In this document: one piece after another, positions 16,727 through 24,876 of the stretch
How the letters are laid out: each line of letters starts with the position of its first letter
Position numbering within the stretch: the stretch's first letter is position 1
Program-made: the position numbers and the translations under genes
Notes under the pieces: generated by a model
The model's input: the letters and a program-made list of their open reading frames with translations, nothing else
The model's database searches: none
What the model was told of the DNA's origin: nothing
Origin: Gammaproteobacteria bacterium
GTDB taxonomy: Bacteria; Pseudomonadota; Gammaproteobacteria; JAGOUN01
Assembly (NCBI GenBank): GCA_018061255.1
Contig: JAGOUN010000006.1
Location: 1 to 40,014, forward strand
Length of the DNA stretch: 40,014 bases
Reading direction: 5' to 3'

Positions 16727-17625
16727 TATGGTAGGTCCTTTGAAATTGAGGGAATTAATTGTAAATCGCGCAATACTTTTTCTAAAACAGTTTGGTGTTC
16801 TTTTTCTAGTGGCGTTAGTGGTAATCGAATGGCAGCAGAAATCTTCTCCATAAGATAAAGCGCATATTTTATAGGGATTGGATTAGTTTCAAGACCGCTA
16901 GCTTCAATTAATGGATTTAGTTTTTTTTCTAAAACATTGAGTGCTGGAAAATTATTTTCAAGCGCATAATGCATGAGTTGTTTCATTTCGCTGGGGACAC
17001 TATTAGCAATGACAGAGATCACACCGTCGCCACCTGCCTGAACATAAGCCACGCTATTGTTATCACAGCTTGACCACAGTAAAAATTGATTACCACAGAG
17101 ATTTTTAAGTGTTGGTACGCGTTTGAGGTCAGAATGAGTATCTTTAAGGCCAATAATATTTTTTAGTTGGCTGAGTTGATATACGGTCTCAATTTCTAAG
17201 TTACATCCTGTGCGTCCTGAATTATTGTAAAGAATAATGGGAATGTTAACAGCGTCGTTGATGGCTTTAAAGTGTAGATATAAACCATTCTGAGTGGGTT
17301 TATTGTAATAAGGGGTTATGATCAATAAGCCGTCCGCGCCCAAGGCTTCTGCCTCTTGTGATAGCGCAATAGAGTTGCGAGTATCGTAAGTGCCGGTACC
17401 AACGAAAACAGGTAAGCGGTGGTTCACTTGTTTGATTGCGGCTTTAACGATCGCAGTTCTTTCTTCGTGCGATAATGTTGGTGACTCGCCGGTAGTTCCT
17501 AAAACGACCAAAGCTTCAGTGCCTGAAGCCACATGCCAGTCAATGAGTGATGAAAGTGCCTGATAGTCAACTTGACCATCCAAGTTCATCGGGGTAACGA
17601 GAGCGACCATACAAGCAAATTTCAT
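16726..17625 (-). CDS. dapA: 4-hydroxy-tetrahydrodipicolinate synthase
   Basis: DapA condenses pyruvate with aspartate semialdehyde in lysine and diaminopimelate synthesis. Catalytic residues fall at the E. coli numbering: T44 and T45 in GTTGES, Y107, Y133, R138 and Schiff-base lysine K161 in IGLKD. The usual N-V/T-P-x-R-T loop reads NNSGRTG here, an unusual variant next to Y133. I chose ATG 17625 because GGAGGAAG stands just upstream; the frame's first start is a TTG 12 bases earlier. Length of 299 residues is normal. Confidence 0.95.
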   Translation of the reverse strand: MKFACMVALVTPMNLDGQVDYQALSSLIDWHVASGTEALVVLGTTGESPTLSHEERTAIVKAAIKQVNHRLPVFVGTGTYDTRNSIALSQEAEALGADGLLIITPYYNKPTQNGLYLHFKAINDAVNIPIILYNNSGRTGCNLEIETVYQLSQLKNIIGLKDTHSDLKRVPTLKNLCGNQFLLWSSCDNNSVAYVQAGGDGVISVIANSVPSEMKQLMHYALENNFPALNVLEKKLNPLIEASGLETNPIPIKYALYLMEKISAAIRLPLTPLEKEHQTVLEKVLRDLQLIPSISKDLP

Positions 17626-17682
17626 AGCTTCCTCCAAAAGAATGGATTATCGAGGAAAAGCACCTGGGAAGCAAATGGGAAG

Positions 17683-17711
17683 TTGACGCCAATATTTTTT
17701 ATTGATACTGT
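17683..17711 (+). promoter_or_regulatory. candidate promoter of the rpn gene
   Basis: TTGACG at 17683-17688 and TACTGT at 17706-17711 have 17-base spacing. The site is about 85 bases upstream of the chosen start at 17795. Confidence 0.4.
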
Positions 17712-17794
17712 CGCTGCTTCTTTCCCTTCGTTTATTCCTTCTCAGGAACCTCTTTTAATCATTTATTTTCATAATGGACAATGGTGTTGCAATA

Positions 17795-18724
17795 ATGAGT
17801 CAGCATATTTCTAAAGCCCATGATAATTTTTTTAAAGAAGCGATGAAAGATGTGCGCGTCGCGCGTGAATTTTTTCAAATGCATTTGCCGCAAGATCTAC
17901 AGCAGGTGATTCAATGGGAGAGTTTGGAGCTGCAAGCGAGCACGTATTCTGATATTTTGCGCAACGAGACAATTTCAGACATGGCTTTTAAAGTGTTATT
18001 GCAAGAAAAAGAAGCTTATTTGCATTTAATGGTCGAGCATCAGTCCGTGCCGGATGCACTAATGGCCTTTCGAGCAGAGAATTATCGCAGTAATTTTTTG
18101 GCGCAATATATTAAACAGCATCCTAAAACCAAAACGATTCCTCTGGTTATTTCTTTAGTGCTTTATCATGGTCAAAAGCTTTGGGATTGTGTGCGTGATG
18201 TTCGAGAGCTGGTAGATGCTCCCGCAGATTTAATCGAAGCGTACGCTTTTCGTCCGTACATGTTGATTGACCTGAGTGCGGTTGAAGATGAAGCGTTACG
18301 TCAACGACTATGGGCTGGTGTGATGCAGCTAGCTTTAAAGCATATTTTTGCTAAAAATATGTTGCCACATATTGAATCGATGACAGTCCTTTTGCGACAA
18401 TTGGATAGGTTGAGCGGCATTCAGTTGGTAGAAACTGTGTTAGTATATCTGCTTGACCGTGGAGAGATGAATAAAGAGGCTTTTTTTAGTCTAGTAAGAA
18501 CCCAACTTTCACCTGACGTGGAGGAGAAAATTATGACCGTATCTGAACAATTAAGAGCTGAAGGCATGCAACAAGGCATGCAACAAGGCATGCAGCAGGG
18601 TATGCGCCTTGCTAACTTAAAAACGGCGCGTGAGATGTTGCGCCAAGGTATGGCGGAGACAATTATTGCAGGAGTCATTCCATTGACTATTGAAGAAATT
18701 CGCTCAGAAGCGGCGAAAATCTAA
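17795..18724 (+). CDS. Rpn-family recombination-promoting nuclease (PD-(D/E)XK; transposase_31-like)
   Basis: Rpn proteins are DNA endonucleases that promote RecA-independent recombination and often occur in several diverged copies per genome. The typical start KAHDNFFKEAMKDVRVAREFF and the nuclease core are present, with D62 (ISDMAFK) and E81-x-Q83 (LMVEHQS) matching the active-site pattern. The C-terminus has three to four GMQQ repeats followed by a helical tail ending EEIRSEAAKI, typical of the family. I start at ATG 17795; an in-frame ATG at 17774 adds seven residues. A remnant of a second, diverged rpn gene lies at 21699. Confidence 0.92.
   Translation: MSQHISKAHDNFFKEAMKDVRVAREFFQMHLPQDLQQVIQWESLELQASTYSDILRNETISDMAFKVLLQEKEAYLHLMVEHQSVPDALMAFRAENYRSNFLAQYIKQHPKTKTIPLVISLVLYHGQKLWDCVRDVRELVDAPADLIEAYAFRPYMLIDLSAVEDEALRQRLWAGVMQLALKHIFAKNMLPHIESMTVLLRQLDRLSGIQLVETVLVYLLDRGEMNKEAFFSLVRTQLSPDVEEKIMTVSEQLRAEGMQQGMQQGMQQGMRLANLKTAREMLRQGMAETIIAGVIPLTIEEIRSEAAKI
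18563..18610 (+). repeat. 12-bp tandem repeat inside rpn (GMQQ codons)
   Basis: GGCATGCAACAA is repeated at 18563, 18575 and, with a change to GGCATGCAGCAG, at 18587; a decayed fourth unit starts at 18599. Unit changes keep the reading frame, so copy number can vary without inactivating the protein. Confidence 0.9.
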
Positions 18725-19114
18725 GAAAATTTGGGCGAACAACATTAAAGTCTCAATGAAAAAGATGGATGGCTTATCCTTTGGCCCAAAACATGGGGGT
18801 CAGGGCCACAACCATCCAAGTCCTTAATCCTAGAGAATGTTTATTAAGGCAGTATTAATAACTTATTTAGATCATTTTTTAAACATTTTAAGTGCTCTTG
18901 GCTAAATCAATGCCTAATTAGGCTGTTGTGAGCTGAGCTATTTTCACTGCTGAATTTAGATTTAAAGACGCAACAGTTTTATTGAGTATCAAAACAGGGT
19001 TATCTGTTGCCATAACGATGTCGCCTTATAGTTTGTGTCACACCTTTAGTTAATAGTATCTTAATAACACAGGTGTACAATAATTGCCAAATCATCGTTG
19101 AGATATATACCAAA
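18725..19114. other. 390-base non-coding gap between rpn and the RAP-domain gene
   Basis: No convincing coding frame is seen. A 7-bp inverted repeat GCAACAG (18970-18976) / CTGTTGC (19004-19010) lies about 105 bases before the downstream ATG. Weak promoter-like hexamers (for example TTGTGT at about 19033 with TATCTT 18 bases on) could serve the RAP gene. A stretch near 18780-18820 is locally GC-richer. I see no tRNA and no terminator with a T-run. Confidence 0.4.
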
Positions 19115-21712
19115 ATGTTTAAATCTCGTGGTTGCGGCACTTCTAGCAGAAATAGGTCATACTGGCCAAAAGTCAAAATACCTCATGGGTCATGGAAAAG
19201 TACGTCCAGCGAGTCTTCGTCTCATCATACACTTACATTGAATTATGATGATGGTGATAAGCTGGGACTAGGACTAAAGAAACTAAAGACCTTAAGCGAT
19301 AGTACAGATATTGAACTCGCGATGTTAGAATTTGAATCTTTTGATGATAATCTTCAATCTGTTGTTGAGCTTTCTTTGAAAGAAGGAAGCGGCGGGCATG
19401 CGTCTGGAATAGGAAAGGTGTTTCTGTATGTGGGGACAATATATAAAAAATTGAATTCACTCCCTGGTGGTGAACGTAGCGCCGGCAGAGTGTCTTATGG
19501 AAATGAGATACTCGATCATCGACCCAATTTTCAACTCCCAGAAAATTTTTTTTCCTTAGTTCATCTTTTAATTCAAAGAAGTCCAGCCAAAAAGGATATT
19601 TCTACTTTTTTACATGGCATTGGCTTAATTACTCGGTACAGTGATGAGGCTAATGCACTAAAAAAACCGGACGTAGAAGCTATCATAGCGTTGTATAATA
19701 GGTTGTCAGATAAAAAATTTTTCGATTATATTGGTGTTCGTGAAATATCTCAGTCGCTGGAGTGTATGGGAAATATTGCTCTTTCAGGAAAGCTGAAAGG
19801 CAAGAGATTGGACCTTGACTTATTTTCTCTTTTAGAGACTGCGCGGATTATGGGTAGTAGTATGGCCGATCCTGACATAGTGAGCATTTATTTGTCTGTG
19901 CGTGCTTTAGGGTTTATTGCCGGCAAAAACGTTAGCTGTCGCCAGATAAATTCTGGCATTCTCGATCGATTATTTAATCGAATTGACTATTTAGAAATGC
20001 ATAAAATCTCTGGCATAATAAACAGCCTTGGTGATTTAGCAAAAGCAAATATGCTCCGTGGTTCGCTATGTACTGCCTGGTTAAACCGTTGGCTTTCTTC
20101 TGTTGATGTTTCTCTTGCTTCTCCGTCTTTGAAAAATGTAGCAAAAATTTTTTATGGCTTAGGACAATTGTATAAAGCTCATATACTTGCTGAACCTATA
20201 GGTATTGATCTTATTCAGAAATTATTTAATTATTGTAATGATGCAGTAATTTCCACCTCAGATACTTCAAAAATAATGTACGGTCTTGGTCTAATGGCAC
20301 AGGCAGGTGTGTTAGCTAAGGAATTTAAAGTAGGCAACACATTTGCTACAAGTGTATTGAGCCAAATTCATCATCTCGATGAGACCCAAGTAGTCTTGGG
20401 AGTATCAATGACGTTCTGTGGGCTTAGCACATTGGCAATTTCAGATAATTTAGCTGCAGATGTTTGCTTGGATCATCGTTCGATAGACTTATGCTTTAGC
20501 CAGCTAGCTACTGCTGATGTTGAATTCAGTGCTAAAGCTTTATCTGATTTAGGCTTGCTAGCTAAATTTAAAAAACTTAAGTCTGAGCCAGAGGAATACG
20601 ATTTTCAGGCATTGTTTGAGAAACTACAGGATGCGGTCAGCTCGAAAGATCTTCATCGTGCTTTTTACGGTATAAAGTGTTTATTAAAATATGAAATAAG
20701 AATTGCTGCAACGTTTAAAGCCTCTGTTCTTGAGTTCTTGCTTAAGAAATTAGCTGCTATGGTAAGTACGGGTGAAGAGATAGCAGACATTTTCTATTGT
20801 TTTAAACTCATGTCTGAGGCTGGGGTTATCAAGGGAGAATTACATAGTGATTGTTTTGTTGGCTTGTTAAATTGTCTCCTTAATATTGACCACGCCAGCC
20901 TTAAAAATTACTCTTCAATTTTTTATGATCTTGCCTTGCTTAAACTTGAAGGTGTGCTGTCTAATATGATTCCTGTAAAAATCATTGATGACCTTCTGAG
21001 AAAATTACTAAACTCTTTAGAAGATAATGATCAGTCTAATAGACTGCTTTATAGTTTAGGTTGGCTAAAGCAATCTCGACTTATTCAGGGAGATCTAGAT
21101 CAAATTATATTAAATGATTTGTATCAGTGGTGTAATTATCGTTGTGATGATGAAATGGCTAAATGTCACTTTTCTCAGGGTATTTTAGGCGCGGTTTATT
21201 TGGGGTATTGCTTATCAAATGCGGAACTGAAAATTTTAGGATCTTTTAAATCAACGCCAAGTAGGGATCAGATAAAATTATGTAATAAACTCAATAAAAG
21301 GAGGATTAACGCAGAGCCTGAGGTATTACTAGAAGGACACTTTGTTGATATTTATTTTGAGTATAATGAGAGAAAATATATTGTTGAGCTTGATGGTCCA
21401 CACCATCAGCAACGCATACAGCAGCATAAAGATCAGATGCGTGACGAATTCTTGAAGAGCAAGGGCTATGAGTTGCTTCGTTATCCCTGTAAAGATAAAA
21501 AATCCATTGCGAAAATATTTGAACAAATTACACAAGCTATAGGGTTGCCTAATCCTATCTGTAACGCATCCATGAAAACTTTAGGTAAAAGAAGGTGTGA
21601 TGATGGAGGTCCTGTGTACGGGGATTCATCATCGTCAACGTATTTTTCAGATAGTGATGAACCCCCGACAATTAAAGTGGGCCGCACTACGATAGGTTTT
21701 GGATCGAGGTGA
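19115..21712 (+). CDS. helical-repeat protein with C-terminal RAP domain (OPR/FASTK-like architecture)
   Basis: The 865-residue protein has a Ser/Arg-rich N-terminus, then about twelve helical repeats at roughly residues 162, 212, 257, 296, 341, 386, 423, 469, 513, 556, 599 and 641. Each repeat contains a pattern like IFYGLGQLYKAHIL, IMYGLGLMAQAGVL or IFYDLALLKLEGVL, with a period near 43-45. This resembles OPR or FASTK repeats and Coxiella DUF1601 repeats. A RAP domain follows at about 743-800: FVDIYFEY, then VELDGPHH (E758, D760) and FLKSKGYELLRYPC. RAP belongs to the PD-(D/E)XK fold, and D745, E758 and D760 could form an active site. A Ser/Asp-rich tail ends the protein. Such proteins bind organellar RNA in eukaryotes; here RNA binding or effector function is inference. 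The start is ATG 19115; an upstream GTG at 19073 is possible. Confidence 0.8.
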   Translation: MFKSRGCGTSSRNRSYWPKVKIPHGSWKSTSSESSSHHTLTLNYDDGDKLGLGLKKLKTLSDSTDIELAMLEFESFDDNLQSVVELSLKEGSGGHASGIGKVFLYVGTIYKKLNSLPGGERSAGRVSYGNEILDHRPNFQLPENFFSLVHLLIQRSPAKKDISTFLHGIGLITRYSDEANALKKPDVEAIIALYNRLSDKKFFDYIGVREISQSLECMGNIALSGKLKGKRLDLDLFSLLETARIMGSSMADPDIVSIYLSVRALGFIAGKNVSCRQINSGILDRLFNRIDYLEMHKISGIINSLGDLAKANMLRGSLCTAWLNRWLSSVDVSLASPSLKNVAKIFYGLGQLYKAHILAEPIGIDLIQKLFNYCNDAVISTSDTSKIMYGLGLMAQAGVLAKEFKVGNTFATSVLSQIHHLDETQVVLGVSMTFCGLSTLAISDNLAADVCLDHRSIDLCFSQLATADVEFSAKALSDLGLLAKFKKLKSEPEEYDFQALFEKLQDAVSSKDLHRAFYGIKCLLKYEIRIAATFKASVLEFLLKKLAAMVSTGEEIADIFYCFKLMSEAGVIKGELHSDCFVGLLNCLLNIDHASLKNYSSIFYDLALLKLEGVLSNMIPVKIIDDLLRKLLNSLEDNDQSNRLLYSLGWLKQSRLIQGDLDQIILNDLYQWCNYRCDDEMAKCHFSQGILGAVYLGYCLSNAELKILGSFKSTPSRDQIKLCNKLNKRRINAEPEVLLEGHFVDIYFEYNERKYIVELDGPHHQQRIQQHKDQMRDEFLKSKGYELLRYPCKDKKSIAKIFEQITQAIGLPNPICNASMKTLGKRRCDDGGPVYGDSSSSTYFSDSDEPPTIKVGRTTIGFGSR

Positions 21713-21860
21713 GATCGACAGTCAGGCGCTTTTAAAGTTAGTAAAAACAGAGTTTCCCCCAGAAGTAGAAGGTAGAGTTATGACCGCATCTGAGCAATTA
21801 ATAGCTAAAGGCATTCAACAAGGCATGATTTGCTTAGAAAGCTCAAAAAAATCAATTTGA
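21699..21860 (+). pseudogene. remnant of a second rpn-family gene (C-terminal part)
   Basis: In the frame starting at 21699 the translation (LDRGE, then LVKTEFPPEVE, MTASEQLIAKGIQQGM) aligns with LDRGE, LVRTQLSPDVE and MTVSEQLRAEGMQQGM of the intact rpn gene upstream. The nuclease core and start are missing, and the frame ends at TGA 21858 in a short divergent tail. Homology begins inside the last codons of the RAP-domain gene, which is read in another frame. It is a diverged paralogue rather than a recent copy. Confidence 0.85.
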
Positions 21861-21891
21861 GCTGACCACTTGATTTTTTTATCGTTAATTT

Positions 21892-23091
21892 TTACTCTTT
21901 AACAATCTGAGTCACGTCGGCATATATCGTGCCGTCTTTTAATCTAGCACTTAACCTTTCGCCTACATGTATCTTTGCAACAGAAGTGACAGTTTTCTCG
22001 TTCTGGGAAAGAATGGCATAACCGCGGTCCAAGGTGTTCAAAGGACTAAGTTGATGCAATTGTTTTCCTAGGTTGATTAGGGCGGTTTTTTTATTCAGCA
22101 GCAAATTGTTCATTAAGATCGGTAGCTGGCGCTGATATTGCTGTAGCTGTTGTTCTTGCATATCCAAACATGCTTTAGGATGTTGTTGGTTTAAACGTTG
22201 TGTGAGTTGCGACATCAACAGTGCTTTTTGATGCAAAGAAGATTGGAAAAGATGTTGTAATTGTTTTGCTTTTTGAGTCAAGTAAGCATTAATTTCTGCT
22301 TTATCCGGGACTAAAGTTTCCGCGGCCGCAGAGGGAGTGGGGGCTCTGACATCGGCAACAAAATCAGCAATCGTAAAATCGATTTCGTGTCCAATGCCGG
22401 TAATAATCGGTAAACGACAATGATAAATAGCGCGTGCAACAATTTCTTCGTTAAATGGCCATAAATCTTCAAGTGAGCCACCACCGCGAGTGAGTAGCAA
22501 AACATCGCAGATTTTTTCTTTATCAGCATGTTTAATCATGCGCGTAATATTTTCAGCCGCTTGATTGCCTTGTACTAGCGTCGGGAAAATACAAATCTCA
22601 GCAATAGGGTAGCGGCGTTTTAATACGGTGAGTACGTCATGAATCGCCGCGCCTGTAATAGAAGTAATAATTCCGATTTTTTTGGGATAGCGAGGTAAGG
22701 GCTGTTTATGTACATCATCAAACAGACCTTCATTAAACAGCTTTTGCTTCAATGCTTCAAAACGTTTTTGCAATACACCGACGCCAGCTTCTTCCATATG
22801 CGAAGCAATTAATTGATATTCACCGCGTTGTATGTACAGGCTAACTTTAGCGCGTATGACAACGTGCATGCCATTAGCAGGGTAAAATTGAATAGCGCTA
22901 GTCTGTGTGCGAAACATGGCGCAGCGAATTTGAGCTGCTTCATCTTTCAGTGTAAAGTACCAGTGACCCGATGAAGGACAAGAGAAGTTAGAGATCTCTC
23001 CTTCTAATAAAAGACTTGAGAAATGATGTTCCAACAACATTTTGGTAGCTTCATTTAACTCACTGACGGAATAGATAGGTTCGTTTGTCAT
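21892..23091 (-). CDS. xseA: exodeoxyribonuclease VII large subunit
   Basis: XseA is the large subunit of the single-strand exonuclease VII. The protein has an N-terminal OB-fold (IYSVSELNEATKMLLEHHF, LEGEISNF, GHWYFTLKDE, IRCAMFR) followed by the catalytic domain (PKKIGIITSITGAAIHDVL, LLTRGGGSLEDLWPFN, TGIGHEIDFTIADFVAD, RAPTPSAAAE) and a coiled C-terminal region. I start at ATG 23091, where the conserved sequence begins; the frame runs upstream to 23301 across tadA without conserved residues. At 399 residues it is somewhat shorter than E. coli XseA. Confidence 0.96.
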   Translation of the reverse strand: MTNEPIYSVSELNEATKMLLEHHFSSLLLEGEISNFSCPSSGHWYFTLKDEAAQIRCAMFRTQTSAIQFYPANGMHVVIRAKVSLYIQRGEYQLIASHMEEAGVGVLQKRFEALKQKLFNEGLFDDVHKQPLPRYPKKIGIITSITGAAIHDVLTVLKRRYPIAEICIFPTLVQGNQAAENITRMIKHADKEKICDVLLLTRGGGSLEDLWPFNEEIVARAIYHCRLPIITGIGHEIDFTIADFVADVRAPTPSAAAETLVPDKAEINAYLTQKAKQLQHLFQSSLHQKALLMSQLTQRLNQQHPKACLDMQEQQLQQYQRQLPILMNNLLLNKKTALINLGKQLHQLSPLNTLDRGYAILSQNEKTVTSVAKIHVGERLSARLKDGTIYADVTQIVKE

Positions 23092-23136
23092 GATTCTTAC
23101 TAATAGGTAATGCGTCAATTCTAATGAGAGATAAGC

Positions 23137-23598
23137 ATGTTTACAACTTTTGATCAACATTGTATGCAAAGAGCGCTGGCTTTGGCAGATATGGCCCAGG
23201 AAACTGGCGAAGTTCCTGTGGGCGCGGTCATAACCTTGAGTGATCAAATTATTGCCGAAGGATATAATCAGCCTATTGCACAAAATGACCCTACTGCGCA
23301 CGCAGAGATAGTTGCATTACGAGCAGCGGCAAAAGCGCTGATGAACTATCGTTTAGTTAACGTCACGCTTTATACCACGCTTGAGCCATGCTGTATGTGC
23401 GCAGGGGCAATTATTCATTCGAGAGTACAACGGATTGTCTATGCCGCGAAAGACGAACGAAGCGGAGCCGCTGGAAGTGTCTTCTCTGTTTTAGGTTCAA
23501 AGATGCTGAATCATGTTCCTTGTGTTAATCATGGTTTGTTAGCGGAGGAAAGTAGTTTGCTCTTGAAACGATTTTTTAAAGAAAAAAGAAAAAAATGA
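23137..23598 (+). CDS. tadA: tRNA-specific adenosine deaminase
   Basis: TadA converts A34 of tRNA-Arg(ACG) to inosine. The zinc site is H55-A-E57 and PCCMC with C85 and C88. The family core GEVPVGAVI and the C-terminal segment FFKEKRKK are typical. At 153 residues the length is normal. The gene is divergent from xseA with 45 bases between the starts. Confidence 0.97.
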   Translation: MFTTFDQHCMQRALALADMAQETGEVPVGAVITLSDQIIAEGYNQPIAQNDPTAHAEIVALRAAAKALMNYRLVNVTLYTTLEPCCMCAGAIIHSRVQRIVYAAKDERSGAAGSVFSVLGSKMLNHVPCVNHGLLAEESSLLLKRFFKEKRKK

Positions 23599-23611
23599 GG
23601 CTATTTTTACG

Positions 23612-23643
23612 CTAGTTGAAAGATTTTTCAACTAGTATATACT
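23612..23643 (+). promoter_or_regulatory. strong promoter overlapped by a 10-bp palindrome
   Basis: TTGAAA (23616-23621) and TATACT (23638-23643) are spaced by 16 bases. A perfect inverted repeat CTAGTTGAAA/TTTCAACTAG with a 4-base centre covers 23612-23635, so it spans the -35 box and most of the spacer. No T-run follows. This looks like an operator for a dimeric repressor, although it could also be a hairpin at the end of the tadA transcript. Confidence 0.65.
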
Positions 23644-23681
23644 GAGGACGATTTTATTTAATACACCCTTAGGAGATATAC

Positions 23682-24017
23682 ATGGCTAAAGTCGCTAAAG
23701 CAATCAAATCAACATCAGGCTTGAAAGACGCAAAGTTAGAAATTAAAAATTTAAAAGCAGAATTGAAAGCGCTTAAAGCGGCTCATAAGAAAGAGCTAAG
23801 TGAAGTGGTTTCGACTACTTATGATCGTGCGATTCATGCTGCTTTTGATCAATTTGAACAAAAAGAAATTGCACGTGAAGCAGTGATTGAGAAAGCCGTT
23901 AACCAAGCGCTTGCTCAATTTGAAAAAAGCTTTGAAAAGAAAGCAAAGAAAACTAGCAAGAAAGTGAAGCCTGCTAAAGCGGCTAAGAAGAAAGCGGTAA
24001 GCAAGAAAAAAGCATAA
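23682..24017 (+). CDS. small basic histone-H1-like protein
   Basis: The 111-residue protein has a predicted coiled-coil or helical N-terminal two-thirds (KDAKLEIKNLKAELKALKAAHKKE) and a Lys/Ala-rich C-terminal tail (KKVKPAKAAKKKAVSKKKA) like histone H1 tails. It may bind DNA or RNA as a nucleoid-associated protein; I cannot match it to a named family. It has a good ribosome binding site (AGGAG 8 bases before ATG), its own strong promoter with an operator-like palindrome, and its own terminator, indicating an abundant single-gene transcript. Confidence 0.8.
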   Translation: MAKVAKAIKSTSGLKDAKLEIKNLKAELKALKAAHKKELSEVVSTTYDRAIHAAFDQFEQKEIAREAVIEKAVNQALAQFEKSFEKKAKKTSKKVKPAKAAKKKAVSKKKA

Positions 24018-24034
24018 TTTTCTTTAAAAATAAG

Positions 24035-24073
24035 AGCCCTGGTGATTTTCTCATATTTCACTAGGGTTTTTTT
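24035..24073 (+). terminator. intrinsic terminator of the histone-like gene
   Basis: CCCTGGTG (24037-24044) pairs with CACTAGGG (24059-24066), with one mismatch, across a 14-base loop. Seven T residues follow at 24067-24073. Confidence 0.85.
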
Positions 24074-24099
24074 ATGGCGCAAGAAAAACGAGGTGATTT

Positions 24100-24876
24100 G
24101 TGACAATTGGAATTATGGGCGCAATGCATGAAGAAGTTGCCTTATTAAAAGAAAAAATGCACATAGAAGCCACCTGCATTATCGGCGGTAGAGAATATTA
24201 TCAGGGCGAGCTATTTGATCATAAAATTGTGTTGGTGCTATCAAAAATTGGCAAAGTCGCTTCTGCTATTACGGCCACTTTATTAATTCAGCATTTTGAT
24301 ATTGACTATGTGATGTTTATGGGAGTGGCTGGTGCGGGAAATCCCAATGTGAATGTTGGTGATGTTGTTGTTGCAGATTTTTTGTTACAGCATGATGTGG
24401 ATGTTAGGCCATTTTATAAGCCACATGAAATTGCAGTGTTGAATAAGGCGTTATTCGAGACGGATAAGAAATTGGCGCAGCGTTTATTGCGTGCAACAGA
24501 GCATTTTTTGCAACACGATTTAAATGCTGATGTTGAGTCAGTTTCATTGGAAAAATTTAGCATTAAATCTCCAAAAGCACATTTTGCAACTATTGCCAGT
24601 GGCGATCAATTTATTCAAGATGTCACGCTGCTTAATGACATTCATCATCGAGTGAGATCGGCACAGGATGTTCTGTTAGGTTGTGTGGAGATGGAGGGGG
24701 CGGCGGTAGCTCAGGTATGCTATGAATTAAATACACCCTGCGTGGTGGTTCGTACAATTTCAGATAATGCGAATCATTCGGCAGCGATTGATTTCAATGC
24801 TTTTTTACAAGAGGTAGCGAGTCATTATGCTTTGGGAATTATCAAAGAATTTTTTAAAAAACTAAGTAAAAACTGA
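24100..24876 (+). CDS. mtnN: 5'-methylthioadenosine/S-adenosylhomocysteine nucleosidase
   Basis: This enzyme cleaves adenine from MTA and SAH for methionine and methyl-cycle recycling. The N-terminus GIMGAMHEEV carries E12. VEMEGAAVAQVC (E197, M198, E199) binds ribose, and the catalytic aspartate is D222 in RTISDNAN. The protein has 258 residues, about 25 more than E. coli Pfs, including an inserted helical stretch around residues 112-155. Translation starts at GTG 24100, preceded by GAGGTG. The 3' end overlaps the convergent cinA-like gene by 52 bases. Confidence 0.94.
   Translation: MTIGIMGAMHEEVALLKEKMHIEATCIIGGREYYQGELFDHKIVLVLSKIGKVASAITATLLIQHFDIDYVMFMGVAGAGNPNVNVGDVVVADFLLQHDVDVRPFYKPHEIAVLNKALFETDKKLAQRLLRATEHFLQHDLNADVESVSLEKFSIKSPKAHFATIASGDQFIQDVTLLNDIHHRVRSAQDVLLGCVEMEGAAVAQVCYELNTPCVVVRTISDNANHSAAIDFNAFLQEVASHYALGIIKEFFKKLSKN

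Noticed and set aside
18563-18610. Short direct repeats as a CRISPR array
   Set aside because: Units are 12 bp, contiguous, without spacers, and encode an in-frame GMQQ repeat.
19233-19460. Minus-strand frame within the RAP-domain gene
   Set aside because: Antisense shadow of a long, clearly protein-like frame; no ribosome binding site.
21892-23301. Extended xseA frame to 23301
   Set aside because: The extra 70 codons run across the tadA coding region and contain no conserved XseA sequence; the family N-terminus begins at 23091.
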